Notes: generated by a model not told the origin, from the letters alone. Counted from the first letter of the stretch, positions 17,189-25,627 are shown. The stretch is DNA of 64,000 nt from Chitinophaga sancti (GCF_034424315.1 NZ_CP139972.1:8357769-8421768); one strand, 5' to 3'. Program-made: numbers and translations.

Positions 17189-17356
17189 ATGGCAGAGCAG
17201 AAACAGCCGCCAAGGTCCAGGCTGACTATGACAGCGATCCTTTGTATTGTAATTGGCCTGGCCATTGGTTTTGAGATCAAGCGATTGCATATCGGCTTGC
17301 TGATAGGGCTTGCGCTTGGCTTGCTGAGTGGGAATATGCTGGCAAAGAGAAAGTAG
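17189..17356 (+). CDS. small membrane protein, 55 residues
   Basis: Begins at an ATG one base after the stop of the deacetylase and encodes MAEQKQPPRSRLTMTAILC and onward, with two hydrophobic stretches (about 13-28 and 35-50) around a short FEIKRLH turn, ending NMLAKRK. No family is recognised. The one-base spacing argues for co-translation with the deacetylase. Its last 40 bp occur again, slightly decayed, 78 bp downstream. Confidence 0.65.
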   Translation: MAEQKQPPRSRLTMTAILCIVIGLAIGFEIKRLHIGLLIGLALGLLSGNMLAKRK

Positions 17357-17434
17357 CAGAAGATTAGGATTCGGTCATTGATTGCTTTTTCGCCGGGCTT
17401 GCTGAGTGGGAATTGCTGGCAAAGAGAAAATAGC
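17318..17434 (+). repeat. direct duplication of the 3' end of the small membrane gene
   Basis: 17318-17357 (40 bp, starting GGCTTGCTGAGTGGGAAT) recurs at 17396-17434 with one base deleted and one G-to-A change. The second copy begins outside any gene, so it is a decayed tandem duplication of the gene's tail and stop codon. Confidence 0.85.
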
Positions 17435-17542
17435 TTTGCCACAACAGGATGGTTATTTTGAGCTAAAACATAACAATAAGGAGTGTTTTAGGCAAGACGC
17501 TGTCATCAAATAGCAACTAATTAAGCTAAAGGAAGTATTGTT

Positions 17543-17659
17543 ATGAAAGAAGATAAACCGCCATTACTGCCACATTGGTGGCAGTGGTACGCTCTTGTAA
17601 TCTGCTGGCTCTGCCTGCTGATCGGCGCGTTTTATTTATTCACTAAAGTTTATTCATGA
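17543..17659 (+). CDS. 38-residue membrane protein coupled to the symporter
   Basis: ATG at 17543; the product starts MKEDKPPLLPHWWQWYALV, followed by a single transmembrane helix and a short KVYS tail. Its stop TGA overlaps the ATG of the symporter (ATGA, 17656-17659), the classic arrangement for translational coupling. AGGAAG lies 10 nt upstream of its start. Small companion proteins are known for some SSS-family transporters (DUF485 and DUF4212 types), but this one is shorter and I do not recognise it. An accessory subunit of the symporter is the likeliest role. Confidence 0.7.
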   Translation: MKEDKPPLLPHWWQWYALVICWLCLLIGAFYLFTKVYS

Positions 17660-19362
17660 GCGTAGCAGACTGGATTGTACTGGGGGGTACATTAATCGGG
17701 ATTATATTATACGGGATCTGGAAGAGCCGTGGCCAGAAAGATATGGCCGGTTACTTCCTGGATAACCAGTCTATGCCGTGGTATATCGTACTGTTGTCTA
17801 TCATCGGCACACAGGCGAGTGCCGTTACCTTTCTCTCCGCACCAGGTCAGGCTTACACTGACGGGATGCGTTTTGTACAGTATTATTTTGGACTGCCACT
17901 GGCCATGGTAGTGATCTGTATTGCATTTGTACCCATTTATCATAAACTGAAAGTATTCACGGCCTATGAATACCTGGAAGGAAGGTTTGACTGCAAAACG
18001 CGTACGTTTACGGCTATATTATTTTTAGTACAGCGTGCATTGTCTACAGGGATCAGTATTTATGCCCCAGCGATAATTCTTTCTTCATTACTGGGCTGGA
18101 ATATTTACTGGACCAATGTGATCATGGGGGGCCTGCTGATTATCTACACAGTATCCGGTGGTACCAGGGCCGTGAGTTATACGCAGACCCTGCAGTTGGT
18201 CATCATTTTTGTAGGGATGTTCCTGGCTGGATGGATGGTTGTGCATTTGCTGCCGGAGGGTATTGGGTTTAATGATGCCCTGAAGGTAGCGGGCAGGATG
18301 AAAAAACTGAATGTGATTGTGACTGATTTTGACTGGAAGGATAAGTATAATATCTGGAGTGGCCTGATCGGCGGGTTCTTTTTGGCCCTCTCTTATTTTG
18401 GAACAGATCAGTCGCAGGTAGGGCGGTACCTGACTGCCAGGAGTGTGACGGAATCCAGGTTAGGCCTGCTGATGAATGGCCTGGTAAAGGTGCCGATGCA
18501 GTTCCTGATCCTGTTATTAGGTACAATGGTATTTGTGTTTTATCTGTATTTCAGGGCGCCCGTGTTTTTTAATGAAGCGCAGCTGAATAAGGTGGATGGG
18601 CCAACTTTGCAGCAAATTAAGACCGAGTACGATGGTTTCAACCAGGAGAAACAGGTGCAGGTGAGGGCCTTATCCAGTGCGATAAAAAGCAATGACAATG
18701 CGGGGATAACAAGGGCGCAGGAAAAACTGGATAAGGCAGAGGCAGATGCATTAAAAGTCCGGACTACCGCTATCGACTATATTAAAAAGGCAGATCCGGC
18801 AGCGGATACGAACGATACGAATTATATTTTCCTGCATTTTGTCGTGAACAATTTGCCCAAAGGCCTGGTGGGATTGCTGATAGCGATTATATTCCTGGCG
18901 GCATGGGGGAGTATTGCCGCAGCTTTGAATTCGCTGGCATCCACGACGGTAATTGATATCTATAAGCGGCAGTTTAAGCCAACAGCCCCTGATGAACATT
19001 ACTTTAAAGCATCGCGCTGGTGGACGTTCATCTGGGGCCTGTTTTGCATAGTGGTGGCTCAGTTTGCCAGCAAACTGGGAAGCCTGATAGAGGCGGTGAA
19101 TGTACTGGGATCACTGTTTTATGGTGTGATACTCGGTATATTCCTGGTAGCGTTTTACTGTAAGCGGATTGGCGGCACAGCTGTGTTCTGGGCGGCCATA
19201 GCAGCGGAGTGTATAGTGATCATTGTCTTTATCAGCAATATTGTATCGTTCCTGTGGCTGAATGCGATCGGCTGTATATTGGTGATCGTATTGGCCTGGA
19301 TTCTTCAATTATTACAACCTGCGCCTGGTACAGTAAAGCCAGTGCAGTCAGATTGCGCTTAA
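17656..19362 (+). CDS. sodium:solute symporter, SSS family
   Basis: 568 residues with about 13 transmembrane helices in the SSS fold (IGTQASAVTFLSAPGQAYTDG, VSGGTRAVSYTQ, ALSYFGTDQSQVGRYL). Between about residues 300 and 390 it carries a long hydrophilic, helix-prone insert (TLQQIKTEYDGFNQEKQVQ, then ITRAQEKLDKAEADALK) that most short SSS members lack. It would import an organic solute with sodium. Coupling to a 38-residue membrane protein and co-location with a secreted deacetylase suggest a sugar or sialic-acid-like substrate. That is inference only. Confidence 0.92.
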   Translation: MSVADWIVLGGTLIGIILYGIWKSRGQKDMAGYFLDNQSMPWYIVLLSIIGTQASAVTFLSAPGQAYTDGMRFVQYYFGLPLAMVVICIAFVPIYHKLKVFTAYEYLEGRFDCKTRTFTAILFLVQRALSTGISIYAPAIILSSLLGWNIYWTNVIMGGLLIIYTVSGGTRAVSYTQTLQLVIIFVGMFLAGWMVVHLLPEGIGFNDALKVAGRMKKLNVIVTDFDWKDKYNIWSGLIGGFFLALSYFGTDQSQVGRYLTARSVTESRLGLLMNGLVKVPMQFLILLLGTMVFVFYLYFRAPVFFNEAQLNKVDGPTLQQIKTEYDGFNQEKQVQVRALSSAIKSNDNAGITRAQEKLDKAEADALKVRTTAIDYIKKADPAADTNDTNYIFLHFVVNNLPKGLVGLLIAIIFLAAWGSIAAALNSLASTTVIDIYKRQFKPTAPDEHYFKASRWWTFIWGLFCIVVAQFASKLGSLIEAVNVLGSLFYGVILGIFLVAFYCKRIGGTAVFWAAIAAECIVIIVFISNIVSFLWLNAIGCILVIVLAWILQLLQPAPGTVKPVQSDCA

Positions 19363-19374
19363 TACAATGTAAAA

Positions 19375-19497
19375 TTCACATAACGAAATGAAGTAAGGGC
19401 AGTCTGCTTGGATTGCCCTTCATATAACGCACTATTCACATGACGAAGTAAGGCCTTTGCAATCTTTCATATTGCAGCCTTCACATGACAAAGTAAA
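19375..19497. repeat. three imperfect direct repeats with intervening hairpins
   Basis: TTCACATAACGAAATGAAGTAAGG (19375), TTCACATGACGAAGTAAGG (19435) and TTCACATGACAAAGTAAA (19480) are related units in the gap between the converging symporter and response-regulator genes. After unit 1, GGGCAGTC (19397-19404) pairs with GATTGCCC (19411-19418). After unit 2, AGGC and TGCAAT pair with ATTGCA and GCCT (19451-19480). They may act as tandem terminators. Confidence 0.7.
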
Positions 19498-19515
19498 TCC
19501 CTGTTTGCTTAATCC

Positions 19516-20175
19516 CTATTCAATCACTCCATTCCTGAACGCATACATGACCAGGCCTACAATGTTTTTGGCCCCTGTCTTCTCCAGTAATTTCTGTCTC
19601 AGCCCTTCCACCGTTCTCGGGCTCAAAAAAATCTTCTCTGAAATCTGCTGCGTGGTCAGCTCTTCACAAATCAAACGAAGCACTTCCAGCTCGCGGTCTG
19701 TCAACGGTACCTCGCTGCGGAATGTTGGTTTGAACTGTTGTTTCGTTTTGTGCATGACCTTCTTCAGTAAGGCCAGGTTCACATTTTCATTAAAATAAAA
19801 CCCTTTCTCGTAGGTAGTACAAATCGCCTCGTAAATCTCACCTGGTTCTGCATTTTTTAGCAGATAGGCATTTGCGCCGTTCTCAATGAGATGTACAATA
19901 AAGTTGTCATCTTCATACATGGTGAGCACGATTACTTTTACGTGCGCATATTTTTCCCTAACTCTTTTGGTAGCTTCTATGCCATCCATGTTGGGCATTT
20001 TCAGATCCATGAGAATCACATCTGGTTGCTGTTCTTCCATGATCTGTAATAAATGCACGCCATCTTCAGCTTCAAACACCACATTGATGTTTTCATAGGG
20101 TGTGAGGGTATTGATCACCCCACTCCGGAAGATTTTATGGTCATCGGCGATAGCTACCTTAATGTTGTTTGTCAT
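19516..20175 (-). CDS. response regulator, NarL/LuxR type
   Basis: 219 residues. The receiver domain (1-125) has the acidic pair DD at 11-12, phospho-acceptor Asp57 (VILMDLKMPNMDG), a Thr in VIVLTMYED and Lys in AYLLKNAEPGE. The C-terminal LuxR-type HTH (about 150-215) reads LTDRELEVLRLICEELTTQQISEKIFLSPRTVEGLRQKLLEKTGAKN. It is encoded after the HisKA_3 kinase and is its probable partner (90 bp gap). Target genes are unknown; a candidate site lies at 22348. Confidence 0.95.
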   Translation of the reverse strand: MTNNIKVAIADDHKIFRSGVINTLTPYENINVVFEAEDGVHLLQIMEEQQPDVILMDLKMPNMDGIEATKRVREKYAHVKVIVLTMYEDDNFIVHLIENGANAYLLKNAEPGEIYEAICTTYEKGFYFNENVNLALLKKVMHKTKQQFKPTFRSEVPLTDRELEVLRLICEELTTQQISEKIFLSPRTVEGLRQKLLEKTGAKNIVGLVMYAFRNGVIE

Positions 20176-20265
20176 AGAGGGAGCCGTTTATATTGGTTGC
20201 GTTAGTAGTCCCGAATAGCCTCACGTGTCTTTGCTCAGGGACAAAGCTAGAATAAAATACTATTA

Positions 20266-21066
20266 TTACTCAGCGCGCTGATAATTTTCTACTTTGATTT
20301 CGGCGATGGTACCGGCAGGTACGCCAGGTTTGTAGGAAATGGTACCGCCTATGATGTTGAGGCGGCTTTCAATATTCTTTAATCCCAGGCTGCCGGTTTT
20401 ATGACGGGCATTTTCCAGGGAGTGCAGTAGCTGACCGTTTCCATTGTCAACTACATAGATACTTAGCAGGGAAGGGGTAGTACGGTAGGTGATCTGGACC
20501 TGTGTGGCCTGTGCGTGTTTCAAGATGTTGTTGATGAGTTCCTGTACCACACGATAGATATTCAGGGCTTTTTCGGGTTCTACATCGTGGTGGTTACTGT
20601 CTTCGGTGAAGTGGATCTGCACTTGTTTATTACGATTCATCATATTACAGAAAGAATCCAGCGCCCGGCTCAGGCCCAGGTTTTCAAGTGCCTGTGGATG
20701 CAGGCTCTGGGAGATGAAGCGCAGGTGCTGGATAATTGTATCTGTAAATTCTTTGGTCTCTTTTAGCTGTTCCTGTTCGCCATTGCCTGATTTGAGTAAT
20801 GGCTGGAGCTGGTTAAGATTGAGTTTGAGCACGGAGAGCTGGGCGCCTACTTCATCATGCAGGTCTTCTGCAATGCGTTTGCGTTCCAGTTCCTGGCCCT
20901 GGAGAATGGCTACCAGTCGTTCTTTCTGCAGTTGCAGGTCTTTTTCCCCGATCAGGAGCTTGTGTTGTATAACCTGTTTTTGCTGAAATATAACGAGTAC
21001 GATGACAAATATGCCCATCACGAGCATAACGCCTGTACCAATGATAACTACTTCGTAACTATTCAT
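20266..21066 (-). CDS. sensor histidine kinase, HisKA_3 (NarX/DegS-like)
   Basis: 266 residues. One N-terminal transmembrane helix (about 6-28), a short coiled coil (about 30-60), the HisKA_3 dimerisation/phosphoacceptor segment ELERKRIAEDLHDEVGAQL with His70, and a HATPase_c domain (VVQELINNILKHAQATQVQ; DNGNGQ; GSLGLKNIESRL). It has no input domain of its own. The membrane protein encoded immediately before it, overlapping by 4 nt (21063-21066), probably supplies sensing. It should phosphorylate the LuxR-type regulator encoded next. Confidence 0.94.
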   Translation of the reverse strand: MNSYEVVIIGTGVMLVMGIFVIVLVIFQQKQVIQHKLLIGEKDLQLQKERLVAILQGQELERKRIAEDLHDEVGAQLSVLKLNLNQLQPLLKSGNGEQEQLKETKEFTDTIIQHLRFISQSLHPQALENLGLSRALDSFCNMMNRNKQVQIHFTEDSNHHDVEPEKALNIYRVVQELINNILKHAQATQVQITYRTTPSLLSIYVVDNGNGQLLHSLENARHKTGSLGLKNIESRLNIIGGTISYKPGVPAGTIAEIKVENYQRAE

Positions 21067-21728
21067 CTCCTTAATTTTTGAGCTTTGAGAAGCCCGATAA
21101 AAATCAGTACTACTTCCGCAAAGCCGCCGATAAAGGTAACAGAAAGCGTTGCATTTTGGATACTTCTGTCATATTCGGTGTGCTGTAAAAAGTTATAAGC
21201 CAGTGACAACATGAAGTTGGAGCAATGGAAAATAAACAGGCCGCTATTGAACCAGAAGTTGGGAAGGGTGTTGACAAAGATGGATTGTTTCACCAGGTCC
21301 TCGTCGCGCATGAGTTCCCAGAAATAAATGACACCGTACAGTAAGAGTAAAAAGTTCTCAATGGAGATTGCATAGGAGTTATAGGCTTTTTGCCCCTCCA
21401 GGTAAACATAATCTGTAACCGCAAAACAGGTAACGAGTCCTAAAACAATGAGTAGAATTATCTTGAATAGTTGGTTTTTAAATACCTGGTAAAAAAAGTG
21501 GGTAAGGATAACGAATTGGATGTAGCACATGATTGCAAAAAACCACATGTTATTTCCAAAAAGATATGCGAGCAGGTGTGAGCCGCCGGCAAAGACAGCG
21601 CTGCTGATAAGATAATAAAAAATCGATCTGCCACTCCTGTCGAGTATATTAAAGTTCATGATAAAGGGGATCAAAAGCAAAAATTCGATCCCCTCCATGA
21701 TGTAAAATGTAATCAAATATGAAATCAC
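21063..21728 (-). CDS. polytopic membrane protein, probable sensor partner of the kinase
   Basis: 221 residues with about seven hydrophobic helices and short charged loops, no recognised family name. It overlaps the kinase start by 4 nt (ATGA), so the two are translated together. The helix number and position before a HisKA_3 kinase recall the 7TM sensory modules normally fused to kinases; here the module is a separate polypeptide. The start may be ATG 21728 or the Met at residue 11 (MEGIEFLLLIPF). Function is inferred from context. Confidence 0.75.
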   Translation of the reverse strand: MISYLITFYIMEGIEFLLLIPFIMNFNILDRSGRSIFYYLISSAVFAGGSHLLAYLFGNNMWFFAIMCYIQFVILTHFFYQVFKNQLFKIILLIVLGLVTCFAVTDYVYLEGQKAYNSYAISIENFLLLLYGVIYFWELMRDEDLVKQSIFVNTLPNFWFNSGLFIFHCSNFMLSLAYNFLQHTEYDRSIQNATLSVTFIGGFAEVVLIFIGLLKAQKLRR

Positions 21729-21740
21729 CTGCCTTTGGGT

Positions 21741-22160
21741 TTAAACGGTTCCTTTATCAGGGCAGTTTGTCGGACAAGGTAAGCCCTGATCCAGTGCTGC
21801 GAATTCGATAGGCGCTGCAGAACCAACACGGAGCTGATTCAGTTCTTTGGCAGCTTTTGAATCTTTGTAATGTACGTTGTTGCCTTCAGTGTCAACTGCA
21901 TAAATGACCATTTTCTTGAGTTCCTTTTCAGGATGATCGTGGTCGTCACCGAAGTAGATGCGTAATCCGATAATGTCGTCCTGGCATTCAAGCAATTGTT
22001 GTAATTTTTCTTTTCCGAAAAAGTAAGCCTGAATAAAATCAGGGTTGTGTGGCTCTTTCTGGCGTTTTTTGTTGCAATAGTTGTCCCTTAAACGACGTGC
22101 TTCGTCATGGTGAATGAATCCACCTGCATCTGCGGTGAAATTAGGTTTGGTAGTACTCAT
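21741..22160 (-). CDS. hypothetical protein with C-terminal CPTNC motif
   Basis: 139 residues, soluble, rich in charged residues, no signal peptide. The product has an N-terminal HHDEARRLRDNYCNKKRQKEP region, a middle LRIYFGDDHDHPEKELKKMVIYAVD segment and a C-terminus GLPCPTNCPDKGTV with a possible metal or redox Cys pair. I do not recognise a characterised family. It lies 12 bp upstream of the membrane-sensor gene on the same strand and is probably the first gene of that four-gene unit. Confidence 0.75.
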   Translation of the reverse strand: MSTTKPNFTADAGGFIHHDEARRLRDNYCNKKRQKEPHNPDFIQAYFFGKEKLQQLLECQDDIIGLRIYFGDDHDHPEKELKKMVIYAVDTEGNNVHYKDSKAAKELNQLRVGSAAPIEFAALDQGLPCPTNCPDKGTV

Positions 22161-22347
22161 ACGAATGCTGTTGTTTTAATTGGCAGTAAAATTATTACAA
22201 ATAATCACTTTTCAAAGCTGTGCCTGGTATCCATATTTGTGCCATCAGAAAGCAGAAAATGAACTTATTCGATTTTATATCACTGAGTTATGTGTGATAA
22301 AAAGGATTTTTTTGTATTAATTCTACCGTAGGGCTCACTGAAAAATG

Positions 22348-22381
22348 CGTAGAACTACGTATTTTAAAAACAACGTACTAC
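22348..22381. promoter_or_regulatory. candidate operator: CGTAG/CTACG repeats
   Basis: CGTAGAACTACG is a dyad with a 2-nt centre. About 15 bp later CGTACTAC repeats the half-site. Two spaced dyads suit binding by a dimeric LuxR-type response regulator such as the one at 19516-20175. This is inferred from position and symmetry. Confidence 0.4.
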
Positions 22382-22416
22382 AACGCTTGTCTGCCAATTG
22401 ATACTTTTCAATCTTT

Positions 22417-22447
22417 GCATTGTGGGTAATGGCTATACCCACAATGC
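22417..22447. repeat. 12-bp perfect hairpin
   Basis: GCATTGTGGGTA, loop ATGGCTA, TACCCACAATGC. No T run follows, so it is not an obvious terminator. It lies 120 bp upstream of the ATG at 22568. Confidence 0.65.
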
Positions 22448-22567
22448 GAGCAAGCATCAACGGGCCTTTCTACCCATAGTTTGTTCATTCCTGGTAGACA
22501 TGCAGAGAGACACCACAACAGGATTAGAGGTTAACCTGGGTTGACCCCAATTTTTAAACTTACAATT

Positions 22568-23362
22568 ATGTGTTACCTACTAATTGGAAACGTTTCTGCA
22601 CTGATCTCAGCTGACTGTACTGAACCTTTGATCAACGCCAGGATCAGGGTCTATTTGCCGGACGGGCATATTTCAAATTGTTATCCCCATAAATATACAT
22701 TTAGTGGCCCCAGGCAGTTAACCCCATCAGAGGTGTTGAATAAGGAGGAACGGTTATTGGCCGAAACTGCCCTGGATCATCAAGGCAATTTCAGTCTTTG
22801 CTGGGAGCAGGTGCACTTATTCACGGAACCATTAGAGTTAGACATCTGTTTGCAGGGTATGCCCGAGGAAGCAGGCGAAAAGAAGGAAACACATTTCCAC
22901 CTGAGTACACTGGTGCCTCCATGGAAGCATTCTATGCAGCGGTATGTAGCGGCTTATGCTTATGTCTTTCCAGTTGAAAGCTGGGCACAGATCCGAGCCA
23001 GCTATGGTACATGGGTGATAGCCGGAATAGTAAGGCGCACCCACGATAATGAGGGACAATCACAATTGAGAGTAAAAGCGTACAATGCAGGTAACCACCG
23101 CATGCTGGCCTGTAGCAGCACAGATGATCGGGGGCGTTACCAGATGAGGTTTAGTAGAAAGCAACTGTCCGCCGGACAGTTGCTTGGCCCCAATGTGTAT
23201 TTTAAAGTATATAGAGATAAAAAATTATTGTGGGCGGAGCAGGCGGATGTCGCAGCTATGCCGGGAAGGAGAGCGATTGATGCATGTAGTGTAATAAATA
23301 TTACGATGCAGGGAGGAATGGTGAAGAAGGCGGCAGGGTGGTTGAGTAGGGTGGTGGGTTGA
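22568..23362 (+). CDS. hypothetical protein with two transthyretin-like repeats
   Basis: 264 residues from the ATG at 22568 (MCYLLIGNVSALISADCTEPL); a TTG at 22541 is less likely. No signal peptide. Two beta-sandwich-like parts are suggested: about 3-110 (CTEPLINARIRVYLPDG, then TALDHQGNFSLCW) and about 150-240 (WVIAGIVRRTHDNEGQ, STDDRGRYQMRFSRKQL, VYFKVYRDKKLLWAE). Their 'ornament then refine' pattern resembles transthyretin-like/carboxypeptidase-regulatory domains. Function unknown. It is the only rightward gene beside the two-component system and may be its target. Confidence 0.7.
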   Translation: MCYLLIGNVSALISADCTEPLINARIRVYLPDGHISNCYPHKYTFSGPRQLTPSEVLNKEERLLAETALDHQGNFSLCWEQVHLFTEPLELDICLQGMPEEAGEKKETHFHLSTLVPPWKHSMQRYVAAYAYVFPVESWAQIRASYGTWVIAGIVRRTHDNEGQSQLRVKAYNAGNHRMLACSSTDDRGRYQMRFSRKQLSAGQLLGPNVYFKVYRDKKLLWAEQADVAAMPGRRAIDACSVINITMQGGMVKKAAGWLSRVVG

Positions 23363-23377
23363 AAATAAAATTATTTA

Positions 23378-23411
23378 CGAGAGGTCAGCGTCTTCCGGCG
23401 CTGACCTCTCG
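23378..23411. terminator. bidirectional terminator-like hairpin
   Basis: A perfect 13-bp stem, CGAGAGGTCAGCG (23378-23390) with 23399-23411, in the gap between two converging genes. T-rich sequence follows on the minus strand; the plus side is less clear. Confidence 0.75.
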
Positions 23412-23417
23412 CTATAT

Positions 23418-24386
23418 TTAGAAGTTTGTATTTAAGATCGCTGTAGACCGCGTACTATTGGCAAAGTCCATAGGCACGATCCCGTATCTGCCTGATGTAT
23501 GAGTAGAGAAATACGTTTGTATCTGTGGGTTGATAGTTCCTGATACTGAAGTAATACCTGGAATACCAAAGATGAGGGGCTTGTACCCGCTGGTATAATT
23601 AATATACAGTGTGCTGTTGATGGAACTGCTTGACTCCGTCCACATAGCAGTGACATTATTCCATTTGGAAGAATTGTCATTTACAATGTAATTATCCTGG
23701 ATTTTCAAACTTGCGTTACCGTTATTAATAGTGAAGGTGGTGTTGTCAGCCCAGCTGGTAGCATCGATGCCTTTTGGGGTAGTGGTGGCTGAAAAGCGGC
23801 GGAGTAATACGATCTTGCCTCTTACATCTCCCAGGTTAGGCACAGTAGCAGTCAGGGAGATATTGCCGTATTTCGAGACATAAGTATCAAAGGTCTGTTC
23901 GAAGGTGCGGGTATTGTTGCTTGCATCATATTCTTCCTTTACACACATCACAATCACTTCTTTCGGATGATTGCTAAGAAAGGTTTTACAGGCGGTCAGT
24001 ACATCATCGAAGTTCAGGTTCTGATAGATAGCCCCATGGTGAATGGCGAAGGCATTGTCAATGTGTCTGCAGCGAATGTCGAGGTAACGGATACCTGCTT
24101 CCAGCTGATCTGCGATGGAGAGATCCTGGCATTTGGCGGTACCGGATACCGGTTCTACGCGGGCACCACTGTCATGGGTACCTGGAATAGAGATGGCGGC
24201 AATGTTGGTGTTGTCTGCTAATGCTGTCATCCAGCTGTTGGATGCTACAGTTACAGCAGCAGTTGTATTGGTCGCCGCTACAGTGTTTTGTAGTTGTGGC
24301 GCGGGCAGGTCCTGTTTCGAACACGAAAACAGGAACAGGGATAACAGCATGGTTGCAGGTACATGCAGAAGTGGTGATGCTTTCAT
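23418..24386 (-). CDS. phosphatidylinositol-specific phospholipase C-like lipoprotein
   Basis: 322 residues from the ATG at 24386, which opens a lipoprotein signal (MLLSLFLFSC, lipobox Cys22). The PI-PLC X domain follows: AISIPGTHDSG with a catalytic-type His71, GIRYLDIRCRHID, and a second His in AIHHG (about 116-117), then FLSNHPKEVIVMCVKEE and GKIVLLRRF. Bacterial PI-PLCs cleave phosphatidylinositol or GPI anchors by forming cyclic inositol phosphate. Being lipid-anchored, it probably acts at the cell surface. An upstream ATG at 24431 would bury the signal. It stands alone, convergent with the transthyretin-like gene. Confidence 0.92.
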   Translation of the reverse strand: MKASPLLHVPATMLLSLFLFSCSKQDLPAPQLQNTVAATNTTAAVTVASNSWMTALADNTNIAAISIPGTHDSGARVEPVSGTAKCQDLSIADQLEAGIRYLDIRCRHIDNAFAIHHGAIYQNLNFDDVLTACKTFLSNHPKEVIVMCVKEEYDASNNTRTFEQTFDTYVSKYGNISLTATVPNLGDVRGKIVLLRRFSATTTPKGIDATSWADNTTFTINNGNASLKIQDNYIVNDNSSKWNNVTAMWTESSSSINSTLYINYTSGYKPLIFGIPGITSVSGTINPQIQTYFSTHTSGRYGIVPMDFANSTRSTAILNTNF

Positions 24387-24712
24387 TGATTTTGCGTTAA
24401 TAACAGGCAATAGGAATGTTAACGCATGCATTGTACAGGTCCATAGAGAGACTGACAGTGTAAACGTGTAACAAATTGTAGGTTTTGAATTACACGTGCA
24501 AAATAATCAGCTTATTGATAGGTTGTGAATGGGAGAACGATCATTAACAAAAGGGTAATAATTGCGGGCGGAGGAAAATTGTCTGAAACTGTTTGTGTAT
24601 AAGGACTTGTGTTTTTTTGAAAAGTAAGGGTGATGAATTTTTGAGCGTTTTTTTAAGCCGTTTTTAATATTAAGCAGGCATTTTTTTCGATAAAGGAGAG
24701 ATTCTCTTTCAT
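24387..24712. other. intergenic stretch between the PI-PLC and xerD genes
   Basis: 326 bp without a gene. The left part is the PI-PLC leader and contains an 8-bp inverted repeat, ACGTGTAA (24464-24471) with TTACACGT (24490-24497). The right part is T-rich (24610-24690) and could serve xerD termination. Nothing else is evident. Confidence 0.5.
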
Positions 24713-25627
24713 TTAGTTCCGGTATTTTTTTAAAAACCCTGGATGGAATCTTTGCAAAGTATCCCTCAGGTATTCTCTGTCCAGGTGCGTATAGATCTCT
24801 GTAGTGGTAATACTTTCATGGCCCAGCATTTCCTGCACGGCGCGCAGATCTGCTCCTCCTTCTACCAGGTGTGTAGCAAATGAATGACGGAATGTATGTG
24901 GGGAAACCTGTTTCTCAATGCCTGCCGCCGCTGCCAGTTCTTTGATGACTATAAAGACCATCACCCTGGTGAGTGCACTTCCTCTCCGGTTCAGGAACAG
25001 TATATCTTCCTGGCCGGGTTTACAGGGCATATGTACACGCACTTCATCCTTATAGATATTGATGTATTTGATGGCATCGCGGCCGATGGGGATTAGTCTT
25101 TCTTTATCACCCTTGCCTATTACACGAATAAAACCTGCATCAAAATGTAATTGTGAGATCAGTAAACTGGTCACTTCACTCACGCGCAGGCCGCAGCTGT
25201 ACATTGTTTCCAGGATGGCACGGTTACGGGCACCTTCGGGAGTACCTGTCTTTATTTGTGCGATGATCAGTTCTATTTCTTCGAAACTGAGTACATCGGG
25301 CAATTGCCGTTTTGTTTTGGGTGCTTCTAATAACTGTGTGGGATCGTTTTTGACGATGTCTTCCAGGAGCAGGTATTTATAAAAGGCTTTGATACCAGAG
25401 ATGATGCGTGCCTGTGAGGTAGCTGTCATGCCCAGGGTAGCGATCCATTGTACACAGGATTGCAGCTGAGTGAGGCTGATCTGATCGGGTGGGAGGGTGA
25501 TATGGGTGGACTGGAGGTATTGCACCAGTTTTTCAACATCCCGGAGATAGGCTTCGATAGAGTTGCCGGAGAGGGAACGTTCGAGTTGTAAATAAGCTTT
25601 GAATCCTTTCAGGTAGACATCCCACAT
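24713..25627 (-). CDS. xerD: site-specific tyrosine recombinase XerC/XerD
   Basis: 304 residues, the standard length. An N-terminal SAM-like core-binding domain (1-95) and a C-terminal catalytic domain with the R-H-R-Y set: [41 protein letters not shown] and the Tyr in [10 protein letters not shown]. Resolves chromosome dimers at dif. The surroundings are housekeeping genes with no integrase-associated cargo, which favours the chromosomal Xer enzyme over a mobile-element integrase. Confidence 0.95.
   Translation of the reverse strand: MWDVYLKGFKAYLQLERSLSGNSIEAYLRDVEKLVQYLQSTHITLPPDQISLTQLQSCVQWIATLGMTATSQARIISGIKAFYKYLLLEDIVKNDPTQLLEAPKTKRQLPDVLSFEEIELIIAQIKTGTPEGARNRAILETMYSCGLRVSEVTSLLISQLHFDAGFIRVIGKGDKERLIPIGRDAIKYINIYKDEVRVHMPCKPGQEDILFLNRRGSALTRVMVFIVIKELAAAAGIEKQVSPHTFRHSFATHLVEGGADLRAVQEMLGHESITTTEIYTHLDREYLRDTLQRFHPGFLKKYRN

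Larger units (their letters stand above)
22161..22567. other. divergent intergenic region with two inverted repeats
   Basis: Separates the sensor operon (leftward) from the transthyretin-like gene (rightward). It holds CGTAGAACTACG (22348-22359), an inverted repeat with a related CGTACTAC at 22374-22381, and a 12-bp perfect hairpin, GCATTGTGGGTA (22417-22428) with 22436-22447, loop ATGGCTA. No gene is seen. Confidence 0.6.
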
